From positions 2,480,001 to 2,544,000 of the forward strand of contig PUDQ02000003.1 in the NCBI GenBank assembly GCA_002964805.2: a stretch of 64,000 nucleotides of DNA, given 5' to 3'. Source of the stretch: Trametes villosa (lineage: Eukaryota > Basidiomycota > Agaricomycetes > Polyporales > Polyporaceae). A program made the translations under genes and the position numbers. Positions 34,153 through 45,302 of this stretch are shown in pieces. Numbering within the stretch: position 1 is the stretch's first letter; each line of letters begins with the position of its first letter. The notes below the pieces were generated by a model that ran no database searches, had not been told where the DNA came from, and saw nothing but the letters and a program-made list of their open reading frames with translations.

Positions 34153-34808
34153 CGCGGAGGTGCAGCAGCTTGGTCCAAGCTGCATAAAAGGTGGTGGTGG
34201 GCAAAGCGCGGCGAATCTGCGAACTGCCATGGCTCTGGCGGTGGTCAAAGCACTGGACCTGCCTCGCGTCACTGGAATGCAGCTCGTTATGTATGCCGAA
34301 CTTATCATTCAATCACTCAAAAACTGGACAAGTTACATCCACCTAAGCAACCGACGCGACGTCGCGTCGTTTCATAGCATACAGAGGGGACTCGGTCCCT
34401 GGCGTAACAAATATACAAATCGGCCTGCGGTACTTCCTATATGGGCACCGGAGCATCGCGTTACAGCTCGGCGACGCGGTGTACGTAGTGGGGAGAGTTG
34501 GAAGTTCGCGTCGCTTCGTGCGAGACCCCTGGCCGGATCAAGTCTCAGAGATATGTCATAAGAGAACACGGAGTGGGACTCACTGACAATGGGTCGCAGC
34601 GCTATACCACATCATGGGCAACGGGCGCAGCGAATGAACACCAACCCACTGAGCGCAGCCAGGGCAGTGGCTCTCGCCATGCCCTCGCTCCGCCCAGAGG
34701 GTTGGTGGATCATCCAGGCACCGTGGGAGTCAATATGATCGCAAACGTGGAGGCACAAACAAAAGTAACCACTCACCCTCGACCGGAGGGTCTGACGTGC
34801 TTGATCGA

Positions 34809-34885
34809 GCGCAGTTGGCTTCCCCGCCGCGAGGCGGGTACTAGACCCGGGGGCCACGGTGAGGCCTGCGCTATCCCCGGGGAGA
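34809..34885 (-). repeat. Coding relic shared with 54427-54508
   Basis: About 75 bp match 54427-54508 with only a few differences and a 3-bp indel. In the shared frame (minus here, plus there) both read GDSAGLxVAPGSSTR and AAGKPTAL. A splice-donor-like site follows in both. It looks like one exon of an unidentified duplicated gene. Confidence 0.5.
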
Positions 34886-35639
34886 CTGCAATGCGTCACG
34901 CCCGACGTCGAAGCATGGCGCCTTGCAGCCCCGCTTGAGGCCATCCGGATGGTGTCGGTCTTCGCTAGCTCGAGGTCTTGATTACGTCCACCTTGCGACG
35001 ATTTTTAATTTCAAAAAAAGGCAAAAAAGTGAAAACCCTCGTGGCGGAGCCTTTTCCATAACCCAGGGACGCGGTGAAGCATCCCCGCTCCGGCTCAGCG
35101 ACGCACACAGCCTGGCGGTACCAAAAAACCAGGACGGCGCACGCCGCAGCCGAGTCGCACGACGGCGTGACTGGCACTCCGTCGTGGAAGCCGCACACGC
35201 ACGGAGCCAGCCACCAAAGGGCCAGCCACCAAGCGCGGCGACTCCCGGCGTTTCTGAAGCGACGCTCCCCTCTCGGGGAGCGGGCCTGCACTAGGAGCCC
35301 CGCAAGGGGGATTCGCCGAGGGACGGGTGCGAACGCTGATGGGTAGCCCGCGGCGCTGCGCGGTCCGAGGACGCAAGTCCGAGGCCGCCGCGACGCGGGC
35401 TCAGCCAGCGAGTTCCGACTGTTTCCTTTTGCTTCGCATCCGCTGTTGCACGTGCGGTTTGTACTGATCTCTTCCCTCTTTTATTCAGCTCGCTCGCCTG
35501 GCGTCGCAGTACATCGCGACGCCGACGCATTCCGCGCGCGGGTATCCCGTACATAGTAGCTCGACGCGGCGCGCGCCTCACACGTGACCGCGTCGCGCCG
35601 CCATCCGCCCTCGATCCCGCCCCTCCTTACTATACATCC

Positions 35640-35780
35640 GCCCCCGACGCCCGACGACGACGACTCCTGTGTCGTCGTCCGGGCTCTCTAGGTACCGGTA
35701 CTCGCATGTATAAAAGGCTTTCGTTTCGCGCTCTGTAATATCATCTTGGTTCCAGTTTTCATTTCCGCGCTCGTCCGTCG
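35640..35780 (+). promoter_or_regulatory. Promoter-like segment, possible solo LTR
   Basis: A near-perfect hairpin (CCGACGACGACG at 35651 against GTCGTCGTCCGGG at 35671) is followed by TATAAAAG at about 35709 and a long pyrimidine-rich leader. This resembles the U3/R part of a fungal LTR, but I could not find matching ends or a target duplication. It could also be an ordinary promoter. Confidence 0.22.
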
Positions 35781-36299
35781 CCCGCCTCGCGTCTCTCGTC
35801 TCGCGCCCGTGTGCGCTCGTCCTCGCTCCCCCCCATCGACCTCGACTTCGACTCTCCGACCTATTCGCGTCTCTCGCGGCTCGACGACCGGCACGTTGCT
35901 GGTTAGAGAGTGTCTGCTCATTCTATCTAAGGCGACTACTTGTGCTATACATCCTCCTTGCTTCTCTCTGTGCTACCCGACGCCCTCGCTCACCGCTCGC
36001 TCACGACCACCCGTGGAGCTAGCACCATCATCAACGCTCCGAGGGCGTGTTGAACACCTTGAGAGCGCCACACGGGTGCACCTCACCTGGCACTACGGAC
36101 TGCGACGCCGCCTCGCGGGCGCAGCGGGCCGACAGCCTGTAGTCGATGCCGCAGCCGTGAGGTGCGGACTTGGCGGGGAGGCCGTGAAGCGCTCTCCGCT
36201 GACCCTCTCGGGGCCTGTCGTGCAGCGTTAAGCCGCTGTGGGACGCTCAGGAAGGGCGAGAGGCGAGTAGCAGGTAGCAGCGAAAGACGTACCGGGAAT

Positions 36300-38774
36300 G
36301 TGGCGTTAGCCACGTCGATGTCGATGGCATGAGCAGGAGGTTGAGCGCGGCTTCTCCGACTCGGGAAGGCTGCGATGTATAAGAATGAGTGCTACTGTAG
36401 GTGGGGAGGGACAGAGTACTACTCACCGTGTGGCGGAGGATAGCTGAGGGATGGAAGCCTGCGATAGAGTATCAGTACGCGAAGTGGCGCGGTATCTCAT
36501 CGGGCAACGCACCTGACAGAGCGCTGCTCTCCGAAGCATGCGAGTGAGTTTGTCGGCGGCCGAGCGGACTCCCCGGTGAGTGGGGTATGCGCCACGAGGC
36601 GATGTGGCGTTGGTCCGCTGTGGCGAGAGCGGCCGACCGGCGAGTGTGGCGTCTGGACGAGCAATGAACGCTGATAGTCAAGATGTGGTGCCTGCGGCAT
36701 ACATACCTTGTCGTCGCGAAACGAGAGCGACGTTTGCGAGACGTCGACAGTGCGGTGGGCGTGAGGCGAGAAGGCGATGGCGTACGGACGCCGAGGTGGT
36801 GGCGCGCTACATGTCGGCAGTGTGCGCCACCTGGGTCGTTCGTGAGGTGCGTGTTTGAGCGCAAGAAGCTCAAAGAAAGGCGAGGGGAGGATGGATCATG
36901 AGGGAAGGGCGAGACGGGCGGGGAGGAGGGTTCTTATACGCCCGCACGGAGCCTCCCGGCGCCTGACGGAGCGGACGAGTGCGGATACCCGGCCGGAGAG
37001 TCACAAACGCACGTCCGTTTTCGTCTACTCGGCTGGCTTTGAAATGTGCGTATCGATGAGCGCCGGAGCAGGCACGCGGAAGCCCGCCATCGGTGGAGAC
37101 GACGGCGTGTGCGTGTGCGAATTCGGAGCCCGACGAAGACCTCCTGACAGCCTCCGAGGATGCGCCACCGCGTCGTTTGGAAGGGGACAATCAGATCCGC
37201 GGGCAATTTCAAGGATGAGGCTGTGAGAGATCGTCGTGTCCTTGAGTAGCCTCGCTTCAAACGTTCGCCCTCCGAGCCGGAATGAGTCCGCTCTGCTGCC
37301 AGAGAACTCAAGGCTAGTTTCCGGCACCGAGGGCCGGGGAGAGGCGAGCCTGGACATGGGGGGTGGGCACCGCACCAGAAATCTGACGGGGAATCGAGAA
37401 GCATGAGCGGAGTCCGTACGGACGGCCATGAGGTCGGATTGCGTTGGGTCCCACCCCCGCATTTGGCTTCGGTTGTATTTGCGCGTGTTTGCCTTTATGG
37501 GCAACTCTCGCCTCTTATGGAAGGCCGTCTCTTGTCCTCCCGTCATTCGGTCGCACGCCGAGCGCATGGCCTGATGCAGGAACGCCTTCTTCCAGATGGC
37601 CGCGCTGATAGAAGCTGCCCTTGTTCTCAGCAGACCGTCCGCGTGTCCACGCCCTCGGGGTGCAGCAGAGTGACGCGTCCGCACCCCGGTGCCCCGGAAT
37701 AGAGCCCGAGGAGTTGAGCCCAGGGCCCCAATTGTGCTAGCGGGCGGCGCGAAACATCCGGCTTTACGACGGGCAGGAGTACGCGCCCTGTTCCGGCACG
37801 GTGACTCCTCGCCCCGCTTGCGCTGTTGGAGGAGCCCCGTCGCACCCGCCCCTTCACACACACGAGGTGGCGCTAAACGTATGCACGTCCCCGAACGTGC
37901 GAGGTGGCGCCAGACGTGTAGACGATCTGTTCGCCAGAGTTCATGTCAGTCAACGGCGGGCATCGTCTGAGGGAATAGCTGTCAACTCACCTCGGACAAT
38001 GGTCGACAGCGAGCCCGGAAAACGTAGAGGAACTGCTCTTATAAGCGAGGACGCACGTAGAGGTGGCGTCAAAACTGCTGTGCGTACGTCGCGTACGAGA
38101 ACCTTCAGTGCGGGCGCGCTCCGATAGAGGTGGCGCTGGCGAGCAGCTCGACGGCGGTACTGGTTTCGTGGTCCTAAGTGGTAGTACGCCACACGCGGTC
38201 CCGGCTGCCGCGCCGCCACCGACGCATCCCACAGCGGGATGCGATGTGGCGCAGACCCGTAACAGTTTCATGTCCCTATATCACACTGATATTACACTCA
38301 GCGTTAGAAAGTGGCAAAGGTGATCGAGACAAATGTAGGCAGCTCACCTAGAAGGAACCAAGGGTCGCGGTTGGAGGTGGCGAGGACAAACGGAGATCGC
38401 ACATTGACTCCACCGTGCCGGTCCTCAGCCACACAGCATTTCCGAGATAGCAGCAATGGAGATCCATGAATGAGAATTGAGCATCGCACACCAGTCATTA
38501 TCAGTATGAGCTCCGGAGGTCGTCGTCGTCAACAACGAACAGCCTTCGCCCACGGCGGGAGAGCCGCCTCAACACTACAAGCGGAGCTCTAAAAATCAAG
38601 TTTTTGTGTTTCGGAGATTTTGTTCCTCTAAACGGGAGCTTACCGGAGTTTCTTCGACTGATAATCGTCAACAAGCTCTGGAGTCGAGACGACTTCTCGG
38701 GCGATGTGCACGACATTCACCTAGGTAACTACAGTAGCATTCCATACGAATATATATCTCTAACGTACTTCCCA
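36300..38774. other. Gene-poor stretch rich in GTGGCG motifs
   Basis: No supported gene is seen. TGTGGCG and GGTGGCG motifs recur on both strands, including five exact GAGGTGGCG copies between 37864 and 38382. A 278-codon minus frame at 37025-37861 has no recognisable content. Confidence 0.4.
37864..38382 (+). repeat. Five exact copies of the 9-mer GAGGTGGCG
   Basis: Copies start at 37864, 37901, 38060, 38127 and 38374. The first two also share flanking CGC and AACGT/GACGT-like bases. They are all on the plus strand. This could be a clustered regulatory site or the remains of a decayed tandem repeat. Confidence 0.55.
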
Positions 38775-40846
38775 ATCACATCGACGTCCACGAGCCTTAC
38801 ATGACCAGAGGCAGCACATATATCCTCCCGACGCCACCCCGCCCCATCGCCTGAGCACCCGTCGCCTTCCATCGTACGTCAACGAGCCTGAGGTCTTGAG
38901 CGGGCTTGACTCGTTGAGCGAGCTTAATATGTTGGGCGACTTTGAGGACGCGCGAGCTTGAGGTGCCGTCGGTCAAGGTAGGCGTATCGTTCTTGTCGTC
39001 GAAGATGTCTCGGAAGGAAGGTCTTGCGTCGTCCATCTTGAGAGCTTCGAGCCTTGATCACGCGACAGTCTTCTCGTCTTCCGGGTCTTGAACAGGCCTT
39101 GAAGAACCTGCGTTCGCCGTGGGTCTTGAGCCTTGAGGAAGCTGCGTTGGCAGTGGCGGCCGGGGTCTGTTGAGACCAGTCTTGAAGATCACACGAGAAA
39201 CCGAGACGAGAACCAAAACGCCTACGCATGATAGTGAGCATACAACAACAAATCTGCGATGGCGAACGACGACGTACCCAGAGGCGGCGCATGAACGCAT
39301 CCGCGCTGTCCCCCCTCCCCTTGGGGTTCCAGCGCGGGGCCAATAGAGCTCACACACGTGAGACTCTCCCGTGGGCACTTCTCTATCCATAACCGATTCC
39401 TTCGCGCCTACACCGGGCCTTGGCCTCAGTGTTGTTCTTGAGGGTAGAGTGTGGCGGAGAGGAAATACTTACCGTACTGGCGGGGATAGGTCGTGGTGCG
39501 TGCCGCGCCCGCCCAATGGGCCTAGCACAGCTGCCCGAGTCATTCTCGGGGTTATGTGGAGGAGGGGAGGTGGAAGTAGGGTGGAAGGAGAGGATGAGCG
39601 AAGAGCGAGGTTGATATACGGGGTGGCTGACGGCGGCGGGTGCCGGCGCTTGTTGAAGCGAACAAGCAGGCGGGCGGAGGCTGCCTTCACTCCGCGTCGC
39701 GCGCCGCGCGTAGGCTGACGATTGACTGCCCTCCTCGACATCGCCCGCGGAGGCTAATGCAGATGATTGGGTTTTAGTCGGGGTGAGGGTTTGGTGCTGA
39801 GGCAGCAGGCTGGACCTCTGAGGGCCGTTTTGTGTGCCGCCGGATGAGCGGATGTAGGCTACTTGCGCGGCGCGTCGGCGCAGAAATGGATACTAGCCAG
39901 GAGAGCGAGCTTCCCCCAGACCGACATCAGGATGGTGCACACCAGCGCGACATGCCCTGATCTTGCGAGTTCGAGTGGGGTAGATGCACGCTGCAAACGA
40001 CGGAACGAGGCTAGACACTGGACTTTTCCCTCGGTCACGCAGGTCCCTCACCTGCATTATATATGCACAGAACGTCGACCGGAGACATACCTGAAGAGTG
40101 CGCACTCTGAACGCTCTCCTCTCGCAGTCCCTCATTGCTCTTTGATCCGCATCAGGATTGATTGCAGCTAGAGATACATGGTAAACGGGGTCAAACTTGA
40201 CGTCGATCGGCTCCTTCGCAAGGATCCCTGTGCATTTGAGATACCACTCACCTGTGGTTGTCGAGAGATGAGACCTAGGTTCTTGAAGAGGCAGAGCAGG
40301 TAGGTCTACAAACGACAGGCACAGAGCTGCACAAGAGCCGCCAGATACTGTGTTCGTATGCCAGCCTGAGAACCGAGAGCCAACGCAAAGCTTGTTAGCA
40401 AACGTGCGGCAGACATCTGTACGCCGCAGAGACGGCGTAGTGATGCAGCGGCCGAGATTCAGAGATGACTGCGTCGCCGAGGACCCTCGAGAGGCTCAAT
40501 TTTTGCGTGAAACGGAAACCTCGCCGGCTTCGATCGAAGGAAGACACGAATCTGGCTAGCCTATAAGCCCAGCATGCCCAGTGTAAATAGCGTAACAGAA
40601 TGAGAACAGGCAGGTAGATCTTCGGGTGCAGAGCCAAAACAGCGGTGTAGAGGAGGACTCGGAGGGTCGTCGTCGTCGAGGAGAAAGAAAAGAGTGCGAG
40701 CGCCTAGCGCATCCAGCCTACCAGCGCTTACACTCTCTGGAGTTCGCGACCCATTGCACGACGAACACTTTCACGACGAGTATTCAAACAACCATCAAGA
40801 TAACTACGACCATCACATATATCCATACGAACGTGTATATGTAGGT
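38775..40846. repeat. Tandem unit A (about 2.07 kb)
   Basis: This is the first of three adjacent similar units. The left edge is set where AATCACATCGACGTC is shared with unit D. It contains a minus-strand three-exon gene (38924-39543) and a shared upstream part (about 40190-40750) including CTACAAACG, GCACAGAGCTGCACA and TACCAGCGCTTAC-like blocks. Exact edges are approximate. Confidence 0.7.
38924..39543 (-). CDS. Array gene, unit A: 169-aa protein of unknown function
   Basis: Exons 39543-39473, 39418-39278 and 39221-38924 give 169 residues without a stop. The protein starts MTRAAVLGPLGGRGTHHDLS and continues with PTGESHVCELYWPRAGTPRG. An Arg/Gln/Ser-rich, basic C-terminal part contains a DLQDWSQQ motif. 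I recognise no family. Support comes from units B, C and D: donor GTAAGT of intron 1, donor GTA(C/T)GTCG of intron 2 and its TGCTGAC-like branch site are kept in all. A TATATCAA element lies about 70 bp upstream of the ATG. The frame of exon 3 is not strongly conserved between copies, so a rapidly evolving or non-coding transcript is possible. Confidence 0.45.
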
Positions 40847-42868
40847 AAGTTCGAACAGTAACGATAGTAGCGTCCTTCGGGCAGCGACGACCCCAGCACC
40901 TTCCCTCATCCCGGTGAACACCCCGCCACAGCCGCTGAAGAGCCAGTTCCGTCATCCGTCATCCGTCGTCCAGCCGAAGTCGGTCGGCAGGCTTGAGGTG
41001 TCGAGCGAGCTTCGAGACCTGCGTGCAGTTCTTGTCGTCGCAGACGTTCGGTAGACGAGTTTGGGATCTTGTACGGTCCGTCTTGAGCGTGGGCCGTCGA
41101 TCGATGTGGAGGTCTTCTCGTCTTGCGTGTCTTCGAAGGGCCTTGAGCTACCTGCGTTGGCAGGAGGTCTTGATCCGGTGTTGAGGGTCTTGGGCCTTGA
41201 AGCTTGAGCAAACTGCGTTGGCAGTGGCGGCGGTCTGTTGAGACCGGTCTTGACGATCACACGAGAAACCGAGGCCGAGAACAGAACGCCTACACACGCG
41301 ATGGTCAGCATACAGCGAATGCGCGACAAAGAACAGCGACGTACCCAGAGGCGGCGCACGAACGCATCCGCGCTGTCCCCCCCTCCCCTTGGGGTTCCAG
41401 TGCGGGGCCAATAGAGCTCACACGTGCGACGCTCTCCCGTGGGCACTTGTTTACACACAACCAATTCCTTCGCGCCTACACCGGGCCTTGGCCTCAGTGT
41501 TGTTCTTGAGTGAGGCGGAGATGGAGGAATACTTACCGTACTGGCGGGGATAGGTCGCGGAGCGTGCCGCGCCCGCCCAGTGGGCCTGGCGCAGCTGCCC
41601 GAGTGATTCTCGGGGTTTCATGGAGGAGGGGAGGTGGAAGTAGGGTGGAAGGAGGAGAGGGACGCGGCGGGAGGTTGATATACAGAGTGGCTGACGGCGG
41701 CGGGTGCTGGCGCTTGTTGAAGCGAACAAGCGAGTGGCGGGCGGAGGCTGCCTTTCTAACCCTCGCCCGCGGACGGTGGCGATCTCGATCAGAATCCAGC
41801 CAGGGTGTGTTTCAGGGAGGATGTTGTGCCGTTTGAGAGCTTTTGGAGGTGTGATTAGTGGGTGAGTGTAGGTTGGTCGCGCGGCAGGTCGGCGCTGGAA
41901 TCCGGGACACTGTCGAAGCGGGTGAATTGCCTCCGAGGCGCACCCGGGATGTTGCTTTTCTAACGACGCACGCCACGATGCGGTGAAGATATTCGACAAT
42001 CCCTTGAGCGAGACTGACACTGGACTCTGACCTCGGCATTGTAGTAATTCTCCGCCTGCGTGAGTCGTATCAGCTCAAGAGCCTCTTTTTAGTCGATTTC
42101 GCATGAGCATAGAATGTAGTTAGACGTACATAGGCGCAGAGGCCAAGCTTGACGTCGACCGTCTCCTTCGCCAGCCTCCCAGTTGGCCGAATATTTGGTT
42201 TACGCGAGGCTGTCAAGAGACGGATCCCGACTCCAAGAGACAAGGTAGGTCGTAAGCCCTACAAACGGCGGGCACAGAACTGCACAGGAGTCGCATAGGA
42301 ACTGGTTTTGAGCGCCAGCCTAAAGTCCGAAAGTCAGCGCAGCGTGAAGCCCGAGAACCCGCGCAAAGCTCGAGGGCCAGGGTATTCCAGACAGTCGTGC
42401 ACCGCAGGAGAGACATAGCAATACGTGGTCCGAGATTTCAATATGGCTACGTCGCTAGGGATCCTCGAGGGACTTGACCGTCGCGCGAAACATGCGCCTC
42501 GCCAGCAGATCGCAGGAAGGCACCTAAAGGCTGGCCGAGAAGCATAACGCATCCAGTGAAGCTACCAGCATGTGATGAGCACAGATGAGGAGATTCTACG
42601 ATATCGACATAGACCCAGGATAGCAGTCCAGAGAAGGAAAGGTACGTCGCCGTCGTGAGCAAAGAGAGGAGCGCGCGAGCGCGCAGCGCTCTCCTCCAGC
42701 GCTCCAGCGCTTGCATCTTCCGGAGTTCGCGTCAACACCGTGTCGCACATCGCACACTCTTCGGGTCCTGGTGAGAGTCGAACGAGATGTCTATGTAGAT
42801 AACCACGTCTTGTATATGTATCATGAAAGTTCGTAAGTAGGTGGGTAGGTAGGTAAGTAGGTAGGTAA
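40847..42868. repeat. Tandem unit B (about 2.02 kb)
   Basis: This is the second unit of the array. It has the same order of blocks as unit A: a minus-strand gene at its left, and an upstream block at about 42150-42740 with CTACAAACGGC, GGGCACAGAACTGCACA and CCAGCGCTTGCATC. The junction with unit A is marked by an ACAGTAACGAT motif shared with the B/C junction. Confidence 0.7.
40952..41607 (-). pseudogene. Array gene, unit B: degraded copy
   Basis: Splice sites are preserved, but the start codon is ATC instead of ATG at 41605-41607. One extra base in the C-run near 41380 shifts the frame of exon 2 relative to units A and C and brings an early stop in exon 3. It is described as seen; no repaired reading is offered. 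Confidence 0.5.
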
Positions 42869-44700
42869 GTCAAGACAGTAACGATCGCAGTGGCCACTGC
42901 ACCTGCCCAGATCTGAACCTCCCATCACAGCCTCTAAATCCATCGTCCGCCGAAGTCGCTCGGCTGTCTTGAGGCGTCGAGCTTCGAATCTTGCGTGCGG
43001 CACTTGTCGGCGCAGATGTCCGCAGAGCGAGCTTGAGATTTAGATAGTTCGTCTTGACTCTTGAGGGCGTCGACCGTCGATTGAAGAGGTCTTCTCGTCT
43101 TGCGCGTCTTGAGGACCTGCATTGGCAGGATGTCTTGAGGCAGTCTTGAGGGAACTGCATTGGCAGTAGGTCTTGATCGGGCCTTGAGGAGACTGCGTTG
43201 GCAGCGGCGGTGCTGGGTCTGTTGAGACCAGTCTTGAAGATCACGCGAGAAACCGAAAACAGGAACAGAACGCCTGCGCACAGAATGGTCAGCATACAGC
43301 GAGCTTGGAGAGGTGAGGACGACATACCCAGAGGCGGCGCACGAACGCATCCGCGCTGTCCCCCCTCCTCTTGGGGTTTCAGCGCGGGGCCAATAGAGCT
43401 CACACGCGTGACGCTCTCCCGTGGGCACTTTTTTATCCGTATCCGAAACCATCGCGCCTACACCGGGCCTTGGCCTCAGTGTTGTTCTTGACGGTAGAGT
43501 GTGGCGGAGAGGAGGTACTTACCGTACTGGCGGGGATAGGTCGTGGTGCGTGCCGCGCCCGCCCAATGGGCCCATCGCAGCTGCCCGAGTAATTCTCGGG
43601 GTTTTGTAGAGGAGGGGAGGTGGAAGTAGGGTGGAAGGAGAGGACAGGCGAGGAGGGAGGTTGATATATGGGAGAGGCTGACGGCGGCGGGCGCCGGCGC
43701 TTGTTGAAGCGAACAAGAACAAGTACACGGCGTACCCGAAGGCTGCCATCCTCAGCCTCGCCCGCCCAGGCTGACGATTGGGATCCAGTCGGGTGTGTTA
43801 TGAGGATGAGCCGCTCGAGGGCTTTGTGTGTGTATTGTCGTAGGTGGGCGGGCGTAGGCTGCTGGCGCAGCATGTCGGCGCTGGACTAGATACCGTCCGA
43901 CAGGCAGGCGAACCGTCCTCAGACGGTACTCGAGATAGTCCTCTCAGGAGTCCCAGCAGGACGTGCCCTGCATTCGCGGACGCGGAGGAGACCTGTTGCA
44001 CCCGACAAACGAAACCATGCGTCAACCTCTCACCTCTGTTGCGTAGGTCCGGTTCCTCCCTAGCTGCGGTGTATGCGCTCGAGAGAGTGTTCAGGACATG
44101 CCTGGTAACTGCGCACTCTGACCGCCCTCCAAGTCCAACTTGGCTGATCAACTCGTATAGAGATATATTGTAGTCAGCCACATACAAGATAGGAATGCAG
44201 GTAGGCCGGAGCAGGTTCGTAAAACAGTCGTTCCAGGCTCGAGAAGCTGCACTAAGGAAGCAGATAGCAATTCGCAACAACAATAGGAGATGCATTGAGT
44301 GGTTTTTCCCCTGAGATCATTGATGTTGCTGGCCCGGCCGTGATGTGGGGTCGAGTTCGTGGTCGTACCCTTCGCCAGACTGCCCGTTTATGGGAGTGCC
44401 AAAAAGCAGAGTCGAGAACTGAGAGCCAGGCCAGAGCGACAGCAAGCCCCCGAAGAGATTTGAGCATTCTGAGCACATGCAAGGCGATCCTAGAGGATAG
44501 AGCTCAGAGAACAGAAGCTTGGAGAACGTCGTCGTCGAGGAGAAAGAGAGGTTCCCGAGCGCCTGTGGCTCTCGTCCGGATCCACCCGACTAGCGCTTAT
44601 ATCCTCTACAGTTCGCTCTCGTCTCCGCAATGTACGACAACTCAACACTTACGATGGCGTTTCATGGTATGAGTGTGCCACGGCACATCATAGACTTAGT
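42869..44700. repeat. Tandem unit C (about 1.8 kb)
   Basis: This is the third unit. Its minus-strand gene is at 42934-43575 and the upstream block runs to about 44620, with AGCGCTTATATCCTCTACAG matching the other units. The upstream block is more diverged than in A and B. Confidence 0.65.
42934..43575 (-). CDS. Array gene, unit C: 177-aa protein of unknown function
   Basis: Exons 43575-43523, 43468-43328 and 43273-42934 give 177 residues. The unit A start codon is ATT here, but an in-frame ATG six codons later (MGPLGGRGTHHDLSPP) is present. Exon 2 encodes PTGERHACELYWPRAETPRG. Exon 3 encodes FSRDLQDWSQQT and then a repeated Leu/Gln/Asn-rich segment built from about three copies of a 30-odd-bp motif. 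All splice signals match unit A. The function is unknown. It is the best-preserved copy together with unit A. Confidence 0.45.
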
Positions 44701-45302
44701 ACGCATAGAAAATTTGTGTCTAACAGTCCTGGGATACCGCTGACAACATAGTTCCCGGGCCCTTCGCCATACCTGCACTCTCGCAGGGATTCGTCATCTC
44801 CTCAAGTACGAGTGAGTCCTTGTGAGTTGAGGGAACCTAAAGTACCTCCGCTGATCAACTTGCAGTAAGCATTCGTCACTTGTACAAAAATACAACACCA
44901 CTGGGGTGGACTCAGCTCCGATGAGCTGCGGTTTTAGTACCGTCCGACAGCGATGGCTGACCATCATCCCGGGTGGGAGAGCCTAGTGAGAGCCTACGGC
45001 AGACGGGGGACGCGCATAATACACATGGCGCTACATGTACAGGCCGATTAGGCAACCTTTCCTGCAGCAGGATCGCCGCCGTTCGGCGAGCTGCCCGATG
45101 TCGTTCATGGCCACCGTAGCACCTCGTTATTGCAGGAGGTGCGCATATTTACTGCAGCACGTTCTCGGGCTGTTATCTGACGTTTCTTCCGACGCTAGAT
45201 CGTACACGGTATCCCGGCCCATGGTTTTCAGAACCCGCAAAAGCCTCTCGGGACGGCGGAAGGCTGACCGGACCAGACAAGTAGGGCTATTGGACTCAGA
45301 AA
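44701..45302. other. Intergenic upstream of the P450
   Basis: No gene is seen. It should hold the P450 promoter; no clear TATA box is visible. Confidence 0.4.

Larger units (their letters stand above)
34027..36299. other. Gene-poor accessory stretch
   Basis: No intact gene is supported. It contains the X3 promoter, a short coding relic shared with 54.4 kb, an A-rich patch near 35010-35035, and a promoter-like or LTR-like segment near 35.6-35.9 kb. Confidence 0.4.

Noticed and set aside
37025..37861. 278-codon minus-strand open frame
   Set aside because: Arg/Ser/Pro-rich composition typical of chance frames in GC-rich DNA. No paralogue, domain or splice context was found.
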